Below are positions 1-6,500 of a stretch of 14,321 nucleotides of DNA, one piece after another. Made by a program: the position numbers and the translations under genes. Under the pieces are notes generated by a model. That model did not search any database and was not told where the DNA came from. It worked only from the letters and a program-made list of their open reading frames with translations. Position 1 is the stretch's first letter. Each line of letters opens with the position of its first letter. Source of the stretch: Trueperaceae bacterium (lineage in GTDB: Bacteria > Deinococcota > Deinococci > Deinococcales > Trueperaceae); assembly GCA_024636105.1 (NCBI GenBank), contig JAGXHO010000237.1:1-14321 (forward strand). The letters are read 5' to 3'.

Positions 1-165
1 CCCACCGTGCGCTCCCGCTTCGACGCGATGGTGCGCGCGCTCGGGTACGAGGTAGCCGACGAGTCGGCCGACGCCCGCGGCGACGTCCTCGCCGCGCTCG
101 AGCGCGGCGAGATCGGCGCCGAGGAGGCGACCCGCCGGCTGCAGGGGATGCAGCGGCGTTCCTGA
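1..165 (+). CDS. C-terminal fragment of a small protein, possibly SHOCT-like tail
   Basis: Only the last 54 residues and the TGA stop (163-165) are in the window; the 5' end is cut off by the window edge. The frame has good coding character for a high-GC genome. The visible end contains an acidic amphipathic helix pair (DVLAALERGEIGAEEATRRL), a pattern like the short SHOCT-like helical tails of bacterial regulatory or DUF4097-type proteins, where a helix ending in L-E-x-G-x-I is followed by x-E-E-A. That resemblance is from memory of the family and is weak. It is convergent with the toxin gene and is followed 1 base after the stop by tandem hairpins. It has no evident link to the glucan operon. 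The function is unknown. Confidence 0.55.
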   Translation, partial: PTVRSRFDAMVRALGYEVADESADARGDVLAALERGEIGAEEATRRLQGMQRRS

Positions 166-166
166 A

Positions 167-214
167 CGCCCCTCCCAGGGGGCGGAGTGGAGGCCGGGCG
201 TCTAGCCCGGCCTC
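167..214. terminator. Tandem hairpins between convergent genes (bidirectional terminator)
   Basis: Two hairpins lie back to back. The first pairs CGCCCC (167-172) with GGGGCG (179-184). The second is a perfect 10-bp stem, GAGGCCGGGC (190-199) with GCCCGGCCTC (205-214), around a 5-base loop GTCTA. They sit in the 64-base gap between the stop of the plus-strand fragment (165) and the stop of the RES toxin (230), where a bidirectional terminator is expected. Neither side has a proper T-tract; the plus strand has only TTCGGTT after the second stem, so termination may be imperfect or may follow the GC-rich stem type. Confidence 0.65.
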
Positions 215-229
215 TTCGGTTGCGTGGGG

Positions 230-688
230 CTAGAGGCGGTCGTCGAAGCGGAAGGGGCGCGCCGGGCCGATCCGCACCTCGGCGAAACGCAGGTGCGCCG
301 GGTCCAGCAGCAGGTTCCGCTCCTGCGGCACCAGGACGCTCGGGACCGACAGCGCCGCATGGGTGCCGGCGGCGAGCCAGGCGTCGCCGACCGCGCGGGC
401 GTCCGGCGCGTCGGGGCGCGCTCGCCACCCGGCGGGCACGTCGGCGTCGGCGAGCACCGCGATCAGGTCGCTGGGCACGTGCACCTCGAAGGCCACCAGG
501 TCGCGCGCGAAGCGCTTCCGGTCGGCGTGGGCGAGGGTCTCGAGCGCGGCGAGCGACAGGTGCTCGCTGGTGTACACGACCGCGCGACCCACCGAGTTCC
601 AGCGTCCGCCGAAGCGGCGCGCCCCCTCGCCCGAGAACGCGGCGGCGGCGTCGCCGAACGCGGGGCGCACCAACCGCCAGACGCGCAT
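230..688 (-). CDS. RES-domain toxin (NAD+-degrading type) of a RES/Xre toxin-antitoxin pair
   Basis: This is a 152-residue protein starting at ATG 688 and ending at TAG 230-232. It matches the RES family: it opens with MRVWRLVRP, then carries GGRWN (R29), VVYTSEHLSLAALE (Y39, E50) and a late VPSVLVPQERNLLLDP segment (S117). The Arg, Glu and Ser that name the family are all present, and the Arg-Tyr-Glu spacing is the usual one, so the active site looks intact. Known RES toxins deplete NAD+ and halt growth. The length is normal for the family. A GTG at 715 would add nine residues, but the ATG gives the typical N-terminus. The gene lies 35 bases after the stop of the antitoxin, in another frame, and is presumably cotranscribed with it. 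No strong ribosome-binding site is visible before the ATG, consistent with low toxin translation. Confidence 0.92.
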   Translation of the reverse strand: MRVWRLVRPAFGDAAAAFSGEGARRFGGRWNSVGRAVVYTSEHLSLAALETLAHADRKRFARDLVAFEVHVPSDLIAVLADADVPAGWRARPDAPDARAVGDAWLAAGTHAALSVPSVLVPQERNLLLDPAHLRFAEVRIGPARPFRFDDRL

Positions 689-723
689 CGCTGCGGCCGT
701 GCCCGACGGGTCCACGGCCGCGC

Positions 724-1158
724 TCAGGAGTAGACGCCGTACTCGATGCGACCCAACAGGTCGTCGACCGCCCGCGCGCCCGGGTCCGTGTCGGCCAGCG
801 CGAGCGGCGCCTCGTCGCCCAGGGCGAGGTTCGGGTCGACGAACCACGCCGCCGCGTCCTCCTCGCCGCCCAACACCTGGGCCGCGCGGTCGAAGAGCGC
901 GGCCACCCGCCACACCCGGTCGCCCTCGTCCGGGGCGAGCAGCCCGGCGCGCTTGCGGCGGCCCAAGGTGGTCGCGCTCAGGCCGACCACCTGGGCGAGC
1001 CGGGCTTCGGGCACGTGGAGCGCGCGCGCGAGCCCTTCGAACGCCGCGACCGGGAGCCCCGCGCGCACCGCCGCGACCGCCTCGGACGGCGCCGTCGGCA
1101 GACCGAGGCGGACCAGGGGTAGGTGCGGGGTGGTGGTTGGAGGGCGGAACGTGTCCAT
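724..1158 (-). CDS. Xre/MbcA/ParS-type antitoxin (DUF2384 family)
   Basis: This 144-residue protein runs from ATG 1158 to TGA 724-726. Residues about 38-75 form a helix-turn-helix-like region (EGLARALHVPEARLAQVVGL followed by SATTLGRRKRAG). Residues about 80-144 are the DUF2384 toxin-binding part, ending in the signature LLGRIEYGVYS, whose tail normally plugs the RES active site. It is the first gene of the pair and probably represses its own promoter. The start is fixed because an in-frame TAA lies at 1168-1170, four codons upstream, and no other ATG or GTG follows soon. The start codon lies inside a 14-bp palindrome (1152-1165). An SD-like GGAGGTG (1172-1178) stands 13 bases away, which is too far for ordinary use, so leaderless initiation is plausible. 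Confidence 0.92.
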   Translation of the reverse strand: MDTFRPPTTTPHLPLVRLGLPTAPSEAVAAVRAGLPVAAFEGLARALHVPEARLAQVVGLSATTLGRRKRAGLLAPDEGDRVWRVAALFDRAAQVLGGEEDAAAWFVDPNLALGDEAPLALADTDPGARAVDDLLGRIEYGVYS

Positions 1159-1184
1159 ATGGACAGGTTAGCACCTCCATATGG
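1152..1184 (-). promoter_or_regulatory. Probable autoregulatory operator and promoter of the toxin-antitoxin operon
   Basis: The sequence shows a perfect 14-bp palindrome TGTCCATATGGACA (1152-1165) and a second copy of its core, CCATATGG (1177-1184). The centres are 22 bp apart, about two helical turns, so two repressor dimers could bind on the same face. Between them, read on the minus strand, is TAACCT (1170-1165), a fair -10 element. Six bases separate it from the A of the antitoxin ATG, which would put the transcription start on the start codon (leaderless). No convincing -35 box is seen; the best is ACGTCA at 1192-1187. That Xre-type antitoxins bind palindromes at their own promoters is known of the family. 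Assignment of this site is inference. Confidence 0.65.
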
Positions 1185-1205
1185 GATGACGTCGCGCGCC
1201 GCCCG

Positions 1206-3527
1206 TCACTCGCCCCGGTACCACTCCATTTGGTCGAGCATGGCCGAACCGCCGTCGCCCGCGACCTCGACCTCGACGCCCCACACCTCGGTGCCGCCGA
1301 AGCCGTCCTCCGGCGCCCCCTCGGGCTGCGCAGCCGCGCGCTCGAACGCCCCGAACGGCAGGCGCACCCGGGTCCAGCCCTCGGCGTCGTCGGGGAAGCT
1401 CGTTTCGAAGCGCTCGGCGGTGTCCGGCGCCTGGTACACGCGGACGTAGTCGACGACCAGCTCTTGCGGGAACGTCGTCGTCGCGTCGGGGTACCCGGGC
1501 CAGTTGCCGCCGACGGCCACGTTCAGGATCAGGAAGAAGGGGTGGTCGAACACCCAGCGCGTGCCGCTCGGGATATCGGCCGGGGTGACGGTGGAGTAGG
1601 CGACCCCGTCGATGGACCAGGTGATGCCGGCAGGCGACCACTCGATGGCGTAGACGTGGAAGTCGTCCGCGAAAGCCCCGCCGCCGGGGAGCGCGGCGGA
1701 GCGCCCGATGCCGTCGCCGCCCGAGTAGCCTGGCCCGTGGATCGTGCCGTGGACGAGGGCGGGTTCGTGCCCGACGTTCTCCATGATGTCGATCTCGCCC
1801 GACTCGGGCCAGCCGACCTCGGCGATGTCGTTGCCCAGCAGCCAGAAGGCGGGCCACACGCCCTGACCGGTCGGGATCTTCAGGCGCGCCTCGATGCGGC
1901 CGTAGGTGAGTTCGAGGTCGCCCGCCGTGATGATCCGGGCGGAGGTGTACTCGCATGGCGAGCCGTAATAGCACGGGGGGGCGTCGTCGCCCGCTTCGAT
2001 CGCGCGGATGATCAGGTGGCCAGCGCCGTCGAGCGCGACGTTGGCGGGGTCGCCGGTGTAGGCCTGGCGCTCGTTGTTGCCCCAACCGGGGTTGCCGTTG
2101 GCGGTCCCGTCGCCGATCTCGGGCGTCCAGACGCTCGGGTCGGGCGGGGTACCGGCCGGCCCGTCGAACTCGTCGGACCAGGCGAGCGCCCAGGGGCGCG
2201 ACGCGTCGCGGCCGTCGAGGACGCGGACGCGCACCTCGCGCCCGCTGCCGTCGCCGTAGTACCAGAAGGCGAGGCCGTCGGCGTCGCTCGCGTCCATGGC
2301 CTGGGCGAAGCGCGCGCGCACCGAGCCGCCCCCGTCGCCCCACTCGAGCGCGAGCACCGGCTCGAAGAAGTCTTGGTCGGGGCGCGCGTTGTCGGCGTCC
2401 ACCAGCAGTTCGCGGATCCGGACCAAGGTGCCGGGGCCGGCCTCGAACGCCCGGAGGCCGTTCGCGAGACCATCGCCGAACTCCGCGATCAGGTCCGGGT
2501 CGAACGGGTCGTCGTCGACGATCTGGATGACCGCCCGCCGCTGGAACCCGAGCGCCGCGCCGCGCGGCCCGTCGAGCACGGCGATGGCCCGCTCGTCGCC
2601 CTCGTGGCGGGCGTCTTGCAGGGTGCGGAACTCGACGGTCGCCTCGGTGACGCCGGGCGGGAACACCACCAACTCGTTGGCGGGCACGAGGTCGCGGAAC
2701 GGGGTCGCCTCGTCGCCTTGCACGAAGACGCGCACCGAGATCGCCTCCTCGCTCGCCTCGGACAGCACGAGGCGCAGGACACCGTCCTCGCCCTCGTTCA
2801 CCCGTACCAACGGCTCGGCGAACTCGATCGCCACGACGCCCTCGGCCACGACGCCGGAGTCGCCGTACGCCTCGATCTGCGCGACGTAACTGGTCCCCTC
2901 GCCGGGCGGGAAGCCGAGCGCCCACCCGGAGGCCTGATCGAGCCCGAGCCCGTCGTCGGGCGCGCCGCCCGGTTGGAAGTCCGTCCGGCGGGCGAACGCG
3001 GAGAACGGGACCTCGACGAGCTTCCAGTCGGTGGTGTCGTCGGGGAAGCGGACGAACCAGCGCTCGGCGCTATCGCGGGTGCCGGCCGGGTTGCGGTTGT
3101 CGAACAGGTCGATCTGGACCTGGCCGCCGCTGCCGGCGCCGGCGTACCAGAAGCGCAGACCGACGTTCGCGGACAGGTCGACCGGCACCCAGCGGGTCAG
3201 CGCCTCGTCGAAGAAGGCGTGGGTGAAGCCGCCCCACGAGGCGATGCGATGGTCGATGCGCAGGACGAACTCCGGCTCGGTTTGGTCGGGCAGCGCCATC
3301 GGGTCGTCCGGGGCGATCAGGGCGGTGGTGAGTTCGAGCGCGCCGCCGCCGTCCTGCCAGGTGCTGAAGCCGATCGGGTTGCCGAAGGCGTCCTCGCCGA
3401 TCGGCACGCCCTGGGCGAAGCCGACGAGCGGGAGCGCGGGTTCCTCCTGGGCCAGCGCCGGCGCGCAGAGCGCGGCCAGCGCGAGCGCCAGGAGGACGGT
3501 GCGGGGGCTCGCTCGGCGAGGCGTCAT
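1206..3527 (-). CDS. Secreted GH16 endo-beta-1,3(4)-glucanase with CIA30-type CBMs and Calx-beta domain
   Basis: The 773-residue protein should hydrolyse internal beta-1,3 (or mixed 1,3-1,4) glucan bonds outside the membrane. Residues 1-26 are a signal peptide (cleavage near APALA/QEE; no lipobox). Residues about 33-223 are a CIA30/CBM11-like binding domain (GLRFWYAGAGSG, then VEVPFSAFARRTDFQPGGAP). Residues about 231-341 are a Calx-beta domain ending in IVDDD. Residues 341-445 and 701-773 are two halves of a second CIA30-like domain, interrupted by the GH16 domain at about 446-700. The catalytic motif is GEIDIMEN, with E578 as nucleophile and E583 as acid/base, preceded by WPAFWLLGN; the extra residue between the acids is the laminarinase form. 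It is the last gene of the operon. Its ATG overlaps the upstream TGA (ATGA at 3524-3527), with GGAAGGAG six bases before the start. No terminator is seen after it. The family call is firm; the exact substrate is not known. Confidence 0.95.
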   Translation of the reverse strand: MTPRRASPRTVLLALALAALCAPALAQEEPALPLVGFAQGVPIGEDAFGNPIGFSTWQDGGGALELTTALIAPDDPMALPDQTEPEFVLRIDHRIASWGGFTHAFFDEALTRWVPVDLSANVGLRFWYAGAGSGGQVQIDLFDNRNPAGTRDSAERWFVRFPDDTTDWKLVEVPFSAFARRTDFQPGGAPDDGLGLDQASGWALGFPPGEGTSYVAQIEAYGDSGVVAEGVVAIEFAEPLVRVNEGEDGVLRLVLSEASEEAISVRVFVQGDEATPFRDLVPANELVVFPPGVTEATVEFRTLQDARHEGDERAIAVLDGPRGAALGFQRRAVIQIVDDDPFDPDLIAEFGDGLANGLRAFEAGPGTLVRIRELLVDADNARPDQDFFEPVLALEWGDGGGSVRARFAQAMDASDADGLAFWYYGDGSGREVRVRVLDGRDASRPWALAWSDEFDGPAGTPPDPSVWTPEIGDGTANGNPGWGNNERQAYTGDPANVALDGAGHLIIRAIEAGDDAPPCYYGSPCEYTSARIITAGDLELTYGRIEARLKIPTGQGVWPAFWLLGNDIAEVGWPESGEIDIMENVGHEPALVHGTIHGPGYSGGDGIGRSAALPGGGAFADDFHVYAIEWSPAGITWSIDGVAYSTVTPADIPSGTRWVFDHPFFLILNVAVGGNWPGYPDATTTFPQELVVDYVRVYQAPDTAERFETSFPDDAEGWTRVRLPFGAFERAAAQPEGAPEDGFGGTEVWGVEVEVAGDGGSAMLDQMEWYRGE
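1428..2192 (-). other. GH16 catalytic domain inserted within a CIA30/CBM11-like domain
   Basis: This stretch encodes residues 446-700 of the GH16 protein, from ALAWSDEFDG to VVDYVRVYQA. It splits the second binding domain. The first half ends GLAFWYYGDGSG...VLDGRDASRPW and the second half resumes DTAERFETSFPDDAEGWTRV. The uninterrupted first copy in the same protein reads GLRFWYAGAGSG...LFDNRNPAGT straight into RDSAERWFVRFPDDTTDWKL, so the two halves line up with it on either side of the insertion. The insertion point corresponds to the loop between LFDNRN and SAERW of the intact copy. Confidence 0.88.
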
Positions 3528-6500
3528 GGTTGGCTCCTTCCGAGCGCGGTGCGCGCTTCGGTCGCGTTCGCGACGGCGGCGCCGTCGTCGAGTTCGGCGA
3601 GGTACGTCGTGACCCACGCCAGCGGTGCGTTCCAGTTGATCGTCACCTCGTTGGTCGACCAACTGCCGCGCAGGTCGACGTAGCGGCGGGCCGGACCGGC
3701 GTCGAGGGTGGCGCGTTCGAGCGCGGTTGGATCGCTCGGGGAGGCGTTTGGGCCGCCAGCGACGACGCCGGGCGGCGGCGGCGGCCAGGCCCCCTCGTTG
3801 GCCCAGAAGCGGTGGTGGGGGTTCGTCATCGACCGCTCGCCGTACCCGGACACGAAGCTGAACGCCAGCGCGTTGCGCCCCAGCAGGTAGTCCATGGACT
3901 CGAGCACGCCGTGCAGGTAGGTCGCGTCGCCGGTGAGGTCGTGGGCGTAGGCGAGCACGATGGCGTTGTTCAGGACGGCGCTGTTGGAGCCCCAGACGTA
4001 CGTGCGGATCGGCACGCGGTAGCCCTCGGTCGCGATCACGTCGAGGTAGCCGTCGGCGGTGCGCAGGAGCTGCGCGCGCAGGCCGGCGACCTCCGGCAGG
4101 TCGGCGTCGTGGAGGAGCAGCGACAGCGCGCCGAGCGCGGCGGTGTCGCCCCACGTCATGGCGGCGTCGCGCCCCAGCCCGCCGAAGCTCGTCAGGTACG
4201 GCGTGGCGCGCATCGCGTCGGCGTAGCGGGGCTCGCCGGTGGTGACGAAGAGTTCGGCGGCCGCCCAGAAGCGCTCGTCCGCGACGTTGGCGTCGTCGTA
4301 GTTGCCGCCGCCGGAGCCGGGGGTGTTGCCCGCGAGCGCCAGTGGCTCTTGCCCGCCCGCCTGGAACGCACGCTCCGCGGCGCGCAGGCAGCGCTCCGCG
4401 AAGGCCGGGTCGAGGTCGCGCCAGACGCGCGCGCATTGCGCGGCGGTCGCGGCGAGGTTGAAGGTCGCCGCGGTCGACGGCGGGTAGACGTAGCGGCCGT
4501 GGTCGCTTGCGAACGTCGAGTCGTTGTCGTAGACGGTGGGGGGCAGCAGCGGCAGGCCCTCCCACGCGAGGTCGTGCAGCTTGTGGTGGGCCATCCCGGC
4601 CTGCGGCTGTCCCTCGGGCACCTGCATCGACAGCAGCCAGCTCACCTGCCAGCGCGCCTCGTCGAGCAGGTCGCCGACGCCGTTGCCGCTCTCGGGGAGG
4701 TTCAGGCTGCCGTCGGGCAGGGCGCCAGGAAGACGCTCGTGGAGGTTGAGCAGCGTCCACGCGGCGATGCCGCCGTTGACGACGTACTTGCCGTAGTCGC
4801 CCGCGTCGTACCAGCCGCCCGACGCGTCGAGGGTGTAGGCGCAACCGGGCCACTCGGCGCCGTCGGCGTCGGTGCCGCGGTAGCAGGTGACGGCGTCGTC
4901 GCTCAGGTGGCCGGCCGGGCGCGCGTGGGCCGGTCCGGCGTGCTCGGGCACCAGCTCGATGCCGCTTCGGCTGAGGTAGAAGTAGCGCGCGGCGTCGACC
5001 GCCAAGCGCGCGTACGGCAGGTCGCCGATCGCGAACGGGGCGCTGGCGACGCCGTTGATCATCAGGCGGTAGGTGCCGGGCGCGTCGAACCCCGTGAAGT
5101 CGGCGACCTGGAGGGTGTCGCCGGAGGCGGCGTCCGCCACCGCCGGGCCGGTGGAGGCGGCGTAGACCATCGCGCCCGTGGCGTCGTCGATGAGCGCCCA
5201 GGAGGTCGCGAACGCCCCCTGGTTGGCCAGCATCCCGAAGTGCGGCGCGCCGGGGAGGTACCCCAGCTGGTTGACGGCGACCTGGGGCGACGGCGCCACG
5301 ACCACGGGTTCGGTCCGCTCGCCGACGGTCAGCGGCTCCGGGTTGCCCAGTTCGAAGAAGGCGCCGCGACCGAAGACCGACGGGTCCTGCCAGCTGGTGT
5401 CGTTCTCGTCGGCCGCGGACCAGATCAGCTTGACGTCGCGCGCGCCGCCCGACGAACCGTTCGCGTGGGCCTGCAGGCCGATCTCCAACCCGTGCCGCAG
5501 GTCGACCCCCGCGGGGAGCGGCACGGCGGCCTCGAAGCCCCAGCCGTCGGCCGTCGCGAAGACGAACGCGCGCACGCCGGCGCGCTCGGCGTTCGTCCCG
5601 GTGACCGTCACGGCCGTGGGGTCGGCGTTGCCGAGGTCGGTCGGGTTGACGTTGATCTGGAACACCGCGTCGGCGTACGTGGTGCGCTCGAGGTCGTCGG
5701 TGAAGTTGAGGTAGAACTCGAGCGAGTCCTCGTTCCAGAAGTCGGTGCCGTGCTCCCCGCTGACGATCGTCGCGTCGGGCATGAGCATGTAGAGGTACAC
5801 GTGCGCGGTGTCGGCCGCGAGCGCGAACTCGAAGCGGCCGTTCTCGGCCGGATCCAGCGACGTCATCGGGCCCGTATCGACGACCTCGAAGGGGATGCCG
5901 TTCCAGTCGCCGAGGTCGCCGTCGAGCTCGATCGGCACGGGGAAGGGGATGAACACGACCTCGCGCGGCCGGTGGGGGCGCAGGAGCGCAGGGTCGACCA
6001 GCGTCGGGCCGTCGCGGGTCGGCGGTGCCACGACGCCGCGCGGGCCGGCATCGGCGATGGGGTCCGGGGCGGCGCACCGCGCGGCCAGCGCCAACCGACC
6101 CGACGCGTCCGCGCCGTTGGCGTAGGTCTGGCCGTACCCGCGCGGGAACAGCGGCGCGTCGCAGCCGTCCGTGGGCAGGGCGCCCAAATCGAAGGGCAGC
6201 TGGTCCACGGACCGCGGCCAGGTGTAGGGGAGCGTCCCGACGAAGTCGCGGTCGCCGAACAGCACGTCGGCCACGCCGTCGCCCTCGGTGCCGGGCAGCC
6301 AGGCGGCGACGACGGCGTCGGCCACATCCAGGACGCCGTCGAGCATCACGGGGCGGCCCGACAGCACCACGACGATCAGCGTGTCGACTTGGGCGCGGAG
6401 GGTGGCGACGAGGGCGCGGTCGCGCGCCGGCAGTTCGAGGTCGGCCGAGTCGCCGAACCACTCGGCGTAGGGCGATTCGCTGACGATCGCGATGCCGACG

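Noticed and set aside
1..165. Link between the left-edge fragment and the toxin-antitoxin pair
   Set aside because: It is on the opposite strand, convergent, and separated by tandem hairpins, so there is no evidence of shared function.
1172..1178. GGAGGTG as the ordinary ribosome-binding site of the antitoxin
   Set aside because: Its 13-base distance to the ATG is beyond the usual 5-9; it is kept only as a possible operator part or weak site.
230..1180. Toxin frame open back to an ATG at 1180, giving a possible 316-residue protein overlapping the antitoxin
   Set aside because: The upstream part translates as an Arg/Gly/Pro-rich shadow of the antitoxin gene; RES homology starts only at the ATG at 688. 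Stop-free alternative frames are common at this GC content.
1206..6461. GH16 frame continuing upstream through the GH9 gene as one 1751-residue frame
   Set aside because: The part before 3527 is an Arg-rich shadow of the GH9 frame. A signal peptide and a good ribosome-binding site fix the GH16 start at 3527.
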